Source: Actinomycetota bacterium (GTDB lineage Bacteria; Actinomycetota; Actinomycetes; S36-B12; UBA5976). From it: a stretch of DNA of 12,006 nucleotides. This document shows positions 1 to 7,579 of the stretch, one piece after another. The notes under the pieces were generated by a model. The model did not search any database. It worked only from the letters and a program-made list of their open reading frames with translations, and was not told the origin of the DNA. The stretch's first letter is position 1, and each line of letters opens with the position of its first letter. Location of the stretch: positions 1 through 12,006 of the forward strand of contig CANLIF010000032.1 of the NCBI GenBank assembly GCA_947491175.1, in the 5' to 3' direction. A program made the translations under genes and the position numbers.

Positions 1-852
1 ACCACTGGATTATTGGATTCACTCCGGGCCGAAACTACAAATCTTTCTAGCGCACTGCGTCGAAATGATGCGCGTGGTCGTTGGGGCGAACTTCAGTTGC
101 GTCGCATTATTGAGATGATCGGCCTTTCTGAACATGTTTCTTTCGATGAACAAAAACAACAAGTAGGTTCCGGTTCTGGTCGACCTGACATCACAATTCA
201 TCTTCCAAATCATCGAGTTCTTTATGTTGACAGTAAAGCGCCAATGAATTCATTCTTTGATGCCGTCGAGGAAGTGGATGCTAATCGCCGTAAAGCCTTA
301 ATCGAAGCTCATGCAACTGCGCTTAAGGGACATATAAAGTCACTCGCCAATCGCAATTACATCGATGATAAAGAATCTCTAAATTACGTAATTATGTTCG
401 TCCCGACGGAATCTTCATTAGCTGCAGCCTTTGAGGTTTATCCAAACTTGATCGAAGAAGCCGCGCAATTAAAAGTTATTCTGACTTCGCCAACGTCTCT
501 TGTAATTGCGCTCAATACCATTGCGATGCTTTGGCAAGAAGATACCCAGGTTCGCAATGCGCAAGAAATGATTAAGGAATCAAGTGACTTACATACTCGC
601 TTGATTACGTTCATAAATCACTTCACTAAAGTTGGCGACAATCTAAAACGATCCATTGACTCTTACAACGGCGCTGTTGGTTCATTTGACGGCAGCGTAA
701 TTCCAAAGGCAAAAGCAGTTGAGAAACTTGGACGGTTCACTGACGAATTGCCAGCTATAGAAAAAGTGGAAGTTGACTTGCGGGAATCAAAGTACGCAAC
801 ACATGAAACTCAGCTAGGCCTGGTTTCCGATTCTGACGAGGAATCTGCTTAA
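1..852 (+). CDS. rmuC: DNA recombination protein RmuC (3' part, 5' end outside window)
   Basis: This is the C-terminal 283 residues of an RmuC-family protein. The frame is open to the left edge, so the TTG at 13 is not a credible start and the true start lies upstream. The RmuC core is clear: the ALRRNDARGRWGELQLRRI block near residues 18-36 of the visible part is a family signature. The RPD (61-63) and VDSKAP (76-81) motifs fit the PD-(D/E)XK nuclease-like fold attributed to RmuC. The usual N-terminal membrane helix and coiled coil would be in the missing part. RmuC is linked to limiting recombination at inverted repeats and to processing DNA ends; its exact activity is not settled. The C-terminal tail is acidic (DSDEES). 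No intrinsic terminator is visible before the next plus-strand gene, so read-through is possible. Confidence 0.93.
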   Translation, partial: TTGLLDSLRAETTNLSSALRRNDARGRWGELQLRRIIEMIGLSEHVSFDEQKQQVGSGSGRPDITIHLPNHRVLYVDSKAPMNSFFDAVEEVDANRRKALIEAHATALKGHIKSLANRNYIDDKESLNYVIMFVPTESSLAAAFEVYPNLIEEAAQLKVILTSPTSLVIALNTIAMLWQEDTQVRNAQEMIKESSDLHTRLITFINHFTKVGDNLKRSIDSYNGAVGSFDGSVIPKAKAVEKLGRFTDELPAIEKVEVDLRESKYATHETQLGLVSDSDEESA

Positions 853-887
853 CCCTTAGTTCCTCAATAATCAAAGGGGAAATCAAG

Positions 888-914
888 TTGCGCTGGCATG
901 CAGCCAGCAGGCAA
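888..914 (+). promoter_or_regulatory. Hairpin in the rmuC-MDMPI intergenic region
   Basis: TTGCGCTGGC (888-897) can pair with GCCAGC (903-908) plus GCAA (911-914). The loop is ATGCA (898-902) and there is a two-base bulge (909-910). No T-run follows, so it is not a rho-independent terminator. It starts at the TTG of the putative leader ORF and sits upstream of the next gene's start. A role in controlling translation or marking a processing site is possible but inferred. Confidence 0.4.
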
Positions 915-950
915 AGTCTGACAAGAATTTGCCGTACGGTTACATCATGA
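888..950 (+). CDS. Possible 20-codon leader ORF coupled to the MDMPI-family gene
   Basis: A TTG at 888 is preceded by a good Shine-Dalgarno stretch (AAAGGGGA, 873-880) eight bases away. It opens a frame of 20 codons, MRWHAASRQSLTRICRTVTS, ending at TGA 948-950. That stop overlaps the ATG at 947 of the next gene in an ATGA arrangement, which is typical of translational coupling. The downstream gene has no convincing ribosome-binding site of its own, so ribosomes ending here could re-initiate on it. The peptide has four Arg and one Cys and resembles no family I recognise. It may be a chance frame, and conservation would decide. Confidence 0.35.
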   Translation: MRWHAASRQSLTRICRTVTS

Positions 951-1645
951 TCACATCAGTCGTTGAAGTAGCAAACGCGGAGGCATTAGTCGCCCAATTT
1001 GTTGAAAGCCTAAGTAACGAAGAAGTTGCCGCCGATTCCCTGCTGCCAGATTGGTCACGGGGACATGTGCTTTCGCATCTGGCTAACAACGCGCGCGGCC
1101 TTTCAAACTTGGTTGACTGGGCCCTAACTGGGGTTCAAAAGGATATGTATGTGTCTGTCGAACAGCGCGGGATCGACATTGAACATGATGCCAAGCGCCC
1201 AGGGAAAGAAATCGTTGCTGATTTTCTAGAACAGTCGAAAGTGTTCGCAGCTAATCTTGAACGCCTTATGACAGGGCCTTTGCTCAGTGATGAAGTAGTG
1301 CTGGGTAATGGATCCCATGTGCATCCCCATGAAATCACAACCCTGCGAGAGCGTGAACTTCTAGTTCACCTCGTCGACCTGGGACTTGACTATAAATCCA
1401 ATGACTGGACGTTCGATTTCTCAATCAAAACTTTGAAAAGCGTAAGTGCTGGAAAACGCAAAGAGCGAGTAAGTTTTCGACTTTTAATTGCAGGTGACCA
1501 CACCTGGACTGGTGATCAAAATGGCATGGTGGACATCTTTGGAACACCGCAAAGTCTGGCCGCTTGGTTAATGGGTCGTGAACCAGACGACAAACTTGTG
1601 ACGTCTGATGGTTCACCACTTGGCAAACCACCACTGTGGCTTTAA
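947..1645 (+). CDS. Maleylpyruvate isomerase family mycothiol-dependent enzyme
   Basis: The protein matches the MDMPI N-terminal domain of the DinB/YfiT superfamily, a four-helix bundle with a metal site used with mycothiol. The signature LPDWSRGHVLSHLANNARGL is followed by a WALTG...MY...EQR block. Candidate metal ligands, numbered from the TTG at 929, are H50, E143 and H147. Their spacing resembles that described for the Corynebacterium enzyme (His, then Glu-x3-His about 92 residues later). The C-terminal part (about 185-238), with the TGD and AAWLMGR segments, fits the small C-terminal domain of the family. I prefer ATG 947 over TTG 929: it overlaps a possible leader ORF stop as ATGA, and neither start has a strong ribosome-binding site. 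Substrate is unknown; many family members act in mycothiol-dependent detoxification rather than on maleylpyruvate. The CDGSH gene follows after 32 bases. Confidence 0.88.
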   Translation: MITSVVEVANAEALVAQFVESLSNEEVAADSLLPDWSRGHVLSHLANNARGLSNLVDWALTGVQKDMYVSVEQRGIDIEHDAKRPGKEIVADFLEQSKVFAANLERLMTGPLLSDEVVLGNGSHVHPHEITTLRERELLVHLVDLGLDYKSNDWTFDFSIKTLKSVSAGKRKERVSFRLLIAGDHTWTGDQNGMVDIFGTPQSLAAWLMGREPDDKLVTSDGSPLGKPPLWL

Positions 1646-1677
1646 AGTCGAATCAACACCGAGGGAAATGAGACGCA

Positions 1678-1890
1678 ATGTCTGAAGAAAAGCCAACCAT
1701 TACAGTCCGAGCCAATGGATCGTTGCGAGTAAATGGTGCAACGATGATCGGCGCCGATGGAAATGTAATTAGTGACAAAGAAACGTTCTCGCTATGTCGT
1801 TGTGGTCATTCAAAAGATAAGCCATTTTGCGATGGCGCGCATCGAGAAGCTGGCTTTGAAGATCCCGGCACGCACGCGCCAGTTGAATAA
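1678..1890 (+). CDS. CDGSH-type iron-sulfur domain protein
   Basis: This small 70-residue protein has one CDGSH motif, CRCGHSKDKPFCDGAH, which fits C-x-C-x2-S-x3-P-x-C-D-G-x-H. The ligands C40, C42, C51 and H55 are all present, so binding of a [2Fe-2S] cluster by three Cys and one His is expected. The N-terminal half (TITVRANGSLRVNGATMIGADG) is the beta-rich part seen in bacterial stand-alone CDGSH proteins. No membrane segment or signal peptide is visible, so it is probably cytosolic. A GAGGGA site (1661-1666) lies 11 bases before ATG 1678. The stop overlaps the next start by one base (TAATG), which suggests translational coupling. Such proteins are generally thought to work in redox or iron-sulfur handling; no specific partner can be read from the sequence. 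Confidence 0.9.
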   Translation: MSEEKPTITVRANGSLRVNGATMIGADGNVISDKETFSLCRCGHSKDKPFCDGAHREAGFEDPGTHAPVE

Positions 1891-2150
1891 TGGACCTTCT
1901 GGAACTTAAGGGTCGTTGGAACGAAGTTCTGGACGAACTAGAAGCAACCAACCGCGTTGCTTGGCTTGTGTTTTTTGATGCCCGGTTAGCAAATTTGACC
2001 AATGGAACTTTAACTCTAGATTTTTCAGATGCAACAAAATTTCCAGATGGCCATGACCTTAAGAGTGCAGTCTCAAACGCGTCTTCCGAATCGCTAGTTG
2101 CGGTAATCAAAAAAGTTATTGGGTTGACCGTTACTTTGGAATTTAGCTAG
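1890..2150 (+). CDS. Hypothetical protein resembling a DnaX (gamma/tau) C-terminal domain
   Basis: This 86-residue soluble protein is coupled to the CDGSH gene by a one-base overlap. Its pattern runs W10-x-EVL-x2-L...NRVAW, then a small alpha/beta part with NGTLTLDFSDATKFPDG, then SSESLVAVIKKVIGLTVTLEF. This resembles the domain after the ATPase core of actinobacterial DNA polymerase III gamma/tau (W-x-EV...SR...A...L-x-G-x-L-x-L...F...I...LG). I infer homology by eye only. Nothing of the ATPase or of the tau-specific tail is present, so it is not a truncated dnaX. Function is unknown; possibilities are a clamp-loader-related accessory or simply a reused fold. Codon use and spacing fit an operon with its neighbours. 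Confidence 0.75.
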   Translation: MDLLELKGRWNEVLDELEATNRVAWLVFFDARLANLTNGTLTLDFSDATKFPDGHDLKSAVSNASSESLVAVIKKVIGLTVTLEFS

Positions 2151-2163
2151 CAGGGATATAAAG

Positions 2164-3336
2164 ATGCGTTCATTAACCAGAATCGGGATTCTTGTTCTTG
2201 CTATCTCAGTAGCTGTAGGTGGTGGAGTTTGGCTGACCAGTAACGATGATGCGAAAACCCCGCAAGCAAGCACTTCAACTCTGCCTTCTCCAAGTGCGAG
2301 CCCAACTCCAAAACTTCGCACAATTTCGATCGTTTCAAGTGGCGACATTTTGTTGCATGAAAGGCTTTGGGCACAGGCTAAAGCGGATGGCACAGATGGA
2401 AACTGGGATTTCTTCCCGCAGTTTGCTGACTTAGAACCTGTGATTAGTTCGGCTGATCTCGCGCTTTGTCATTTAGAAACACCGTTGGCCAAACTAGATG
2501 TTGGTTACCAGGGTTATCCAACCTTTAATGCACCACCACAGATTACAGATGCGATAACCAAACTTGGCTTTGATATGTGCGGTACCGCTTCCAACCACAG
2601 TTTGGATCAAGGTTTTTCTGGGATCACCAGAACCATTGAAACCCTAGATGCAGCCGGCATTCCACACACTGGTACGGCAGTTTCAGCCGAAGCTGCAAGC
2701 AAGCCGTTAATTATGGATGTGGAAACTGCAAATGGTGTTGTTAAAGTCGCAATTCTTTCTTACACATATGGTTTTAATGGTTTTGAACGAGATTCCGATA
2801 AAGCCTGGAGCGCAAATTTGATTGAGCCTGAGGCAATAATTGCTGAGGCAAAGTTAGCAAGGTCTCAAGGGGCAGAGATAGTAATTACCAAATTGCATTG
2901 GGGTGCGGAATACACCAATAAGGCAAATGATTTTCAGACTTCGGTTGCGCAGCAACTTGCAGATTCTGGAGTAATAGATTTAATAGATGGGTCACATAGT
3001 CATTCTGTGCAGCCAATAACTCAAATCGGTACCACTCTTATTGCCTATAGTCATGGAAACTTTGTCGCAGCGCATCGCGAACCAACGACCATAAAATCCG
3101 AAGGCTTAGTTACCCGTTGGGAATTTGCTGAAGATTCGTCTGGAAAGTTTTCGCTTTCCTGCGTGCAAGAAACACCAACACTAATTCGTGACAATCGTCC
3201 GGTGCGAGTTATAGATGTGAACAAAGCTCTTGCGACTGGTGAATACTTTGGTGAAACCAAAAAGCGCCTAGAGCAGGCAAAAGCAAGGTCGGATGAAACA
3301 GTGCGAGCACTTGGCTTCACGAAGTTCTGCAACTAA
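2164..3336 (+). CDS. CapA family protein (PGA_cap metallophosphoesterase-like), membrane anchored
   Basis: The 390-residue protein has an uncleaved signal-anchor-like helix at about 6-24 with no lipobox Cys. A Thr/Ser/Pro-rich linker (about 31-50) follows, then a CapA domain (about 52-345). Family motifs appear in order: SSGDILLH (58-65), CHLETPL (102-108), TASNHSLDQG (141-150), KLHWGAEY (243-250), GSHSHSVQP (276-284) and YSHGNFVA (295-302). These Asp, Asn and His residues form the di-metal site expected for the calcineurin-like fold. CapA itself is tied to poly-gamma-glutamate export or attachment, but most actinobacterial homologues stand alone without capB or capC, as here, and their substrate is unproven. 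The catalytic domain should face outside the membrane. AGGGA (2152-2156) lies 7 bases before ATG 2164. It is the last gene of the plus-strand set and is convergent with the next gene. Confidence 0.9.
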   Translation: MRSLTRIGILVLAISVAVGGGVWLTSNDDAKTPQASTSTLPSPSASPTPKLRTISIVSSGDILLHERLWAQAKADGTDGNWDFFPQFADLEPVISSADLALCHLETPLAKLDVGYQGYPTFNAPPQITDAITKLGFDMCGTASNHSLDQGFSGITRTIETLDAAGIPHTGTAVSAEAASKPLIMDVETANGVVKVAILSYTYGFNGFERDSDKAWSANLIEPEAIIAEAKLARSQGAEIVITKLHWGAEYTNKANDFQTSVAQQLADSGVIDLIDGSHSHSVQPITQIGTTLIAYSHGNFVAAHREPTTIKSEGLVTRWEFAEDSSGKFSLSCVQETPTLIRDNRPVRVIDVNKALATGEYFGETKKRLEQAKARSDETVRALGFTKFCN

Positions 3337-3349
3337 AACGTTGGTTTAA

Positions 3350-3610
3350 CTAGTCTTTTTTCTTAGCCAAGGACACGATTAGAACAACTAATCCAACAAT
3401 GAACAAAAGTGCCCCAGCGGGAAGTGTAAGGATCATCAGCCAAGGTAGGGCTGCGAAGCCGCAATTTCCTTCATTTGCATCAGGCCCACAAAAGACTCGA
3501 GCAAGAGGCCACGCCACTATGAATGGAGATAACGCAAAGAGTGGGGCTAGCAGCATTGCTATTACGCCAGTTTTTACACTCCAGAAGGACTTCTTACCTT
3601 GGTTTTCCAT
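3350..3610 (-). CDS. Small two-helix membrane protein, unknown function
   Basis: This 86-residue protein has two predicted membrane helices (about 14-39 and 54-81) and Lys-rich ends (GKK at 5-7, KKK at 83-85). By the positive-inside rule both termini are cytoplasmic. The extracytoplasmic loop CGPDANEGNC carries Cys41 and Cys50, which could form a disulfide. A strong Shine-Dalgarno, GGAGAGG on the minus strand (3616-3622), lies five bases before the ATG, which supports both start and expression. I recognise no family. It is downstream of the large LRR gene on the same strand, with a gap of 77 bases, so it could be co-transcribed. Only 13 bases separate it from the convergent CapA gene. Confidence 0.7.
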   Translation of the reverse strand: MENQGKKSFWSVKTGVIAMLLAPLFALSPFIVAWPLARVFCGPDANEGNCGFAALPWLMILTLPAGALLFIVGLVVLIVSLAKKKD

Positions 3611-3687
3611 TCTGACCTCTCCAACAAATCACTGTTGCTGAAACGTAATCTAGCACCAACTATGTGATGAGCTAGAAGACGGAATCT

Positions 3688-6600
3688 TTAAGTTACCTTG
3701 GCTGTACTTACGGTCAAGTAGGAAGTCGGAGTAGTGCCCGCACTAGTGCCAATCACTGACGCTGCAAGGAACTTGCCTTTATAAGCAGTTACAACTGGAA
3801 GTAAGTTTTTCGTTTGTCCCTTAATTAGTGTGCAGGTTTTTGGAATTGTTGGAGTCATGACCTTGATCTGAACTGTGCAGGTGTACCACTGGTAGGTAAA
3901 TGTTGGCGCTGGAATTCCTGTCCATACGCCAGGCTTAACGGTTAACTTGTTGGTTCCAGTCTTTGTGGAAGCAGCCTTACCCGAAATAGTAGGTTTCGTC
4001 GCAGTGACCGCAGCTTTTTGAATCCACTTGGCATACAGCGTTTTACTGGAATAAGTGCTCGGGCTGTAAGGGAAACGTATCGACGCTCCGGACGTTGTCT
4101 CTGACCAGCCAGCAAATACGAATGCGGTTCGAGTAGGGGGCACAGGTGCAGCCGCTAGTGGGATGCCGAAAAACAAGGCTTGACTCGCCACAGCTGAACC
4201 ACCTTGTGAATCAAAGGCAACTGAAAAAATTCCCAGTTGAACTTTTAGTCCTCTCCAAGTCGCTCCAGTAAATCCAGTTGCAGTCGCTGATTTGTATGCA
4301 GTTGCGTTAACAGCTAAGCCTTCAAAATTTGAATCGCCACTCGGAGCGTTACCTAAGAAATAGAACTTCGTTAGCGAAGTCGTGAAATTGAAAGCACCAT
4401 CACCAATGCTCGTGACGCTACTTGGAATTGTTATCGAAGTTAATGAATAAGCGTCTTCGAAAGCACCATCACCAATGCTCGTGACGCTACTTGGGATAAT
4501 GACTGTAGTTAGTGAATTAGCACCACTAAATGTGAAGTTGTTAATCTCTGTGACGCCACTTGGGATAACAAATGACGCTATCTTAGTGTTTGCAAAAGCA
4601 GAGTCCCCGATTGTTTCAAGCGCTGATTCAGCACCGATTGTGACCGTAGCAAGAGACGTTGCATTTGCAAATGCCTCATCGCCGATTGACGTAACACTTG
4701 CTGGGATATTCATTGATGTTATTTGAAAGGCATTATGGAACGCGTTATCGCCAATCGTTGAAAGTTGACTACCCGCCGTTAGGCTGACGGTTTGCAGTGT
4801 GGTGACATCTTCAAATGCACTCTTGCCAATCGATGTGACACTTTCTGGAATGTTGATTGACGAAATGCTTGTATTTGCAAAGGCGTATTCACCGATTGTT
4901 TCTAGAATTGACTCCGCACTAAATGTGACACTTGTCAGCAAGGAAGCATTCGCAAATGCTTGGTCACCGATTGTGGTGACTGTTGCTGGAATATTGATTT
5001 CAGTAATCCCTGCGTTGTTGAATGCACCAGCACCAATTTTTTCAAGGGTGGAATCTTCAGGAAAAACAATCGCAGTGTTCTTGTAAATTCCTCTGAAAGC
5101 ACCATCGGCAATTTCAGTGACCTGGCTTGGAACGGAATACGTTCTTTCGCTCGAGTCTGGTGGATCCTCTGAGCCAAGTGGATATAGCAGCAATACAGTT
5201 TGATCAGAATTAAACAAAACGCCCGAGTCACTTACGAAGCTGTCGCTACCTGAAGTTACTCCCAAGCTCTTTAGGTACCTCATGTTCGCAAAAGCTTGAT
5301 CACTAATTGTGGTAACACTTGCTGGAATCGTGATTTCCGTGATTCCCGAAAAACTAAATACGTTGGCGCCAATCGATTCCAATGTTGAATTTGGAGCGAA
5401 GTTGAAAATAGTTAAGTCAAATGTGTTCGCAAAAGCTTGATCCCTAATTGTAGTAACACTTGCTGGAATCGTGATTTCTGTAATTCCAGAGTAACTAAAT
5501 ACGTTGGCTCCAATTGTTTCCAGTGTTGAATCTGGAGCGAAGTTGAAAGTAGTTAAGTCAAATGTGTTCGCGAAAGCTTGATCACTAATAGTGGCAACAC
5601 TTGCTGGGATCGTGATTTCTGTAATTCCAGTGCCTGCAAATGCGCTAACACCAATAGTCGCTAAATTAGATCCGGCCTCAAACGAGACCAAAGTTAAGTC
5701 TGATTGGTTTATAAAAGCTTGATCGCTAATGGTAGTAACACCTGCTGGAATCATAAGTGAAGTAATTCCGGAGTAACTAAATGCATTAGGGCCTATGGTT
5801 TCCAAAGTTGAACCTGGGGCGAAGTTGAAGCTAGTTAAATTAGATGTGAATCCGAATGCCTGATAGCCAATTGTTGTCACACTGGCCGGGATGGTTATTC
5901 CACTGATTCCGGAGTAGTTGAACGCGCCCGCGCCAATTGACGACAAATTTGAATCTAGGGCAAAATTGACGCTAGTTAAATCATAGGTAGATGCAAATGA
6001 TTGATCGCCAATTGTTGTGACACTAGCTGGTAAATCAATGGAAGTTAGTCCGGAGCTACTAAATGCACTGGCACCTATGGTGGCCAGCTTGGAAGCAGTC
6101 TCCTCAGAACCAAACGTGATCGCAGTTAGAGCCGAAGTGTTCGCAAATACCAAATCACCAATTGTTGTAACACTGACTGGGATATTTATTTCAGCCAGTC
6201 CGGAAGAATTAAACGCGCCCGCGCCGATTGACTCAAGGGTCGATCCAGTTTCGTTCGAGCCAATGTCAAAGGAGATCGCAGTTAGGTCAGCGGTGTGGCC
6301 GAATGCTTCATCACCTATCGAGGTAACGGTGGAGGGGACTGTGAATTCAATTAGGCCGGAGTAATTGAATGCGCCAGAGCCAATGGTTGTCAAGGTGGAT
6401 TCTGGGTCAAATGTGATCGAAGTTAGAGCAGAAGTGTTTGCAAACGACTGATTTCCAATGGAAACAACGCTTGCTGGTAAGGAAACCGAAGTAAGACCAG
6501 AGTTAGCAAAAGCCCGCTCCTGAATAACAGCCAAACTCGATTCATCCGCATAAGAAATTGTTTCTAACAAATCAGCACCAAGAAAAGCGCCTGGACCAAT

Positions 6601-7554
6601 AGCTGCGACATCACTTGGAATTTCTAGGTCACCAGCACAGCCGTAGTTGTTGGTTATTTCACTATCTACGGTTAAAACGAATCCGGAATTTGAACAAGGA
6701 GTGGCTCCAAAAATTACAATCTGCAAACCGTTCCAGTTTTCGCCAGCGACAAACCCGTTAGCAGTCCACAAAACTACGCCTTCTGCAATCTCGCTAACTT
6801 GAAGAAAAGCATCCTGTCCAACAAGTGGTGCGTCACCGAGGAAATAAAACTTCTCTAAGGACTCTGAGTTCGCAAAGGCCTGATCGCCAATTGAAGTAAC
6901 ACTTGCTGGGATGCTGATTTCAGTAAGGCCAGAGCCATTGAATGCACGCGCACCAATGGTCGTCAATTCAGCTTCAGTCTCACTCGAACCACTATCAAGA
7001 ATTACAAAAGTTAGACCGGATATGTTTGCAAAGGCTTCGCTACCAATTGAAGTAGTGCTGTCAGGAATAGTGATATCAGTAATTCCGGTCGACTTGAAGG
7101 CACCGGAGCCAATTATTTCTAGCTGAGAATCAGCAGCAATTGACACGTGAACTAGATCAGCAAGGTCTGCGAATGCTTCGCTACCAATTGAAGTAACACT
7201 GGCTGGGATTGTGATTTCAGTGATTCCAGTACCTTGGAAGGCTTTGGAACCAATTTTTGTGAGCACAGAATTTGGTTCAAAAGTAATGCCAGTTAGACCT
7301 GATGCGTTTGTAAACGCTAGATCAGCAATCTCGGCTACATATAGCGGTAACTCCACGCTTCCGAAACAAAAATCATTTGTAACAAGTATGTTGTTCTGAA
7401 TTGTGATCCACCCACTCGTGGAACACGAAACTATTTCAGTATCAGGTTCATCCGCATGTGCGATTGAGCCGGTGGCGTTAAAGGACAGAACAAATACCAC
7501 AACAGCGCTAAAAAACTTTAGAACTGTTGTTTTGTTCTTCTCCTTTGTTTGCAT
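3688..7554 (-). CDS. Secreted BspA-like leucine-rich repeat protein with InlB B-repeat and Ig-like domain
   Basis: Numbering is from the ATG at 7554 (1288 residues). A signal peptide is clear: basic start, hydrophobic 14-26, AHA cleavage after about 34. An in-frame ATG at 7605 would add 17 residues but gives a poor signal peptide; the inner ATG has GAGAGG upstream (7568-7573). Domains in order are an N-cap with Cys44/Cys63, three LRR_5 double repeats, a C-cap (about 237-283), a second N-cap with Cys287/Cys306, about 14 more repeats (to about 1063), a second C-cap (1064-1108), a Listeria-Bacteroides (InlB) B-repeat (1110-1177, ending LYAKW) and an Ig-like domain (1187-1288) with VWTGIPAPTFTYQWYTC. 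The usual unit is 47 residues: TIG-x2-(A/V)F-x3-GIT-x-I-x-IPASVTTI-x-DQAF. Such proteins often mediate surface adhesion. No LPXTG motif, C-terminal helix or S-layer domain is visible, so the anchor is unknown. Confidence 0.92.
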   Translation of the reverse strand: MQTKEKNKTTVLKFFSAVVVFVLSFNATGSIAHADEPDTEIVSCSTSGWITIQNNILVTNDFCFGSVELPLYVAEIADLAFTNASGLTGITFEPNSVLTKIGSKAFQGTGITEITIPASVTSIGSEAFADLADLVHVSIAADSQLEIIGSGAFKSTGITDITIPDSTTSIGSEAFANISGLTFVILDSGSSETEAELTTIGARAFNGSGLTEISIPASVTSIGDQAFANSESLEKFYFLGDAPLVGQDAFLQVSEIAEGVVLWTANGFVAGENWNGLQIVIFGATPCSNSGFVLTVDSEITNNYGCAGDLEIPSDVAAIGPGAFLGADLLETISYADESSLAVIQERAFANSGLTSVSLPASVVSIGNQSFANTSALTSITFDPESTLTTIGSGAFNYSGLIEFTVPSTVTSIGDEAFGHTADLTAISFDIGSNETGSTLESIGAGAFNSSGLAEINIPVSVTTIGDLVFANTSALTAITFGSEETASKLATIGASAFSSSGLTSIDLPASVTTIGDQSFASTYDLTSVNFALDSNLSSIGAGAFNYSGISGITIPASVTTIGYQAFGFTSNLTSFNFAPGSTLETIGPNAFSYSGITSLMIPAGVTTISDQAFINQSDLTLVSFEAGSNLATIGVSAFAGTGITEITIPASVATISDQAFANTFDLTTFNFAPDSTLETIGANVFSYSGITEITIPASVTTIRDQAFANTFDLTIFNFAPNSTLESIGANVFSFSGITEITIPASVTTISDQAFANMRYLKSLGVTSGSDSFVSDSGVLFNSDQTVLLLYPLGSEDPPDSSERTYSVPSQVTEIADGAFRGIYKNTAIVFPEDSTLEKIGAGAFNNAGITEINIPATVTTIGDQAFANASLLTSVTFSAESILETIGEYAFANTSISSINIPESVTSIGKSAFEDVTTLQTVSLTAGSQLSTIGDNAFHNAFQITSMNIPASVTSIGDEAFANATSLATVTIGAESALETIGDSAFANTKIASFVIPSGVTEINNFTFSGANSLTTVIIPSSVTSIGDGAFEDAYSLTSITIPSSVTSIGDGAFNFTTSLTKFYFLGNAPSGDSNFEGLAVNATAYKSATATGFTGATWRGLKVQLGIFSVAFDSQGGSAVASQALFFGIPLAAAPVPPTRTAFVFAGWSETTSGASIRFPYSPSTYSSKTLYAKWIQKAAVTATKPTISGKAASTKTGTNKLTVKPGVWTGIPAPTFTYQWYTCTVQIKVMTPTIPKTCTLIKGQTKNLLPVVTAYKGKFLAASVIGTSAGTTPTSYLTVSTAKVT
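4390..4494 (-). repeat. Exact 36-bp direct repeat, 69-bp period, inside the LRR gene
   Basis: The 36 bases at 4390-4425 recur without change at 4459-4494. They begin GAAAGCACCATCACC and end CTACTTGG on the plus strand. The 69-bp period equals 23 codons, one half-unit of the LRR array (IPSSVTSIGDGAF). This suggests a recent half-unit duplication or local gene conversion near the C-cap. Confidence 0.85.
5284..5706 (-). repeat. Near-identical 141-bp tandem repeats in the LRR gene
   Basis: The plus-strand string GTTCGCAAAAGCTTGATC or a close variant begins at 5284, 5425 and 5566, an exact 141-bp period. The first two units differ at roughly a dozen positions by eye. The third is close for its first 60 or so bases and then diverges. 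Each encodes one 47-residue double LRR_5 unit (ITEITIPASVTTI-x-DQAFANTFDL). Neighbouring units are far more diverged, so these look recently amplified. Confidence 0.85.
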
Positions 7555-7579
7555 GTAAACACCCCGACCTCTCGACACA

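Noticed and set aside
929..946. TTG at 929 as the start of the MDMPI-family gene
   Set aside because: There is no good ribosome site before it, and it adds six residues outside the family alignment. ATG 947 is favoured by the ATGA overlap with the leader frame, though the choice is not certain.
2164..3336. CapA motif variants (CHLETP, GSHSHSVQP, YSHGNF) as evidence of a novel enzyme
   Set aside because: These forms are, as far as I know, common in actinobacterial CapA-family proteins and are not unusual.
3333..3361. Possible terminator between the convergent CapA and small membrane protein genes
   Set aside because: The stem (CTAAAAC with GTTT, a three-base bulge, then TAG) is short and AT-rich. 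A T-rich stretch follows, but the structure is too weak to call.
3649..3676. TCTAGC / GCTAGA inverted repeat after the large LRR gene
   Set aside because: It has only six base pairs across a 16-base spacer and no T-run on the minus strand, so it is not convincing as a terminator.
4475..6364. Plus-strand open frames of about 83-115 codons antisense to the LRR gene (4475-4726, 4799-5086, 6017-6364)
   Set aside because: They repeat with the 141-bp and 69-bp LRR periods and encode low-complexity mirrored strings. They are shadows of the repeat coding, with no ribosome sites supporting them.
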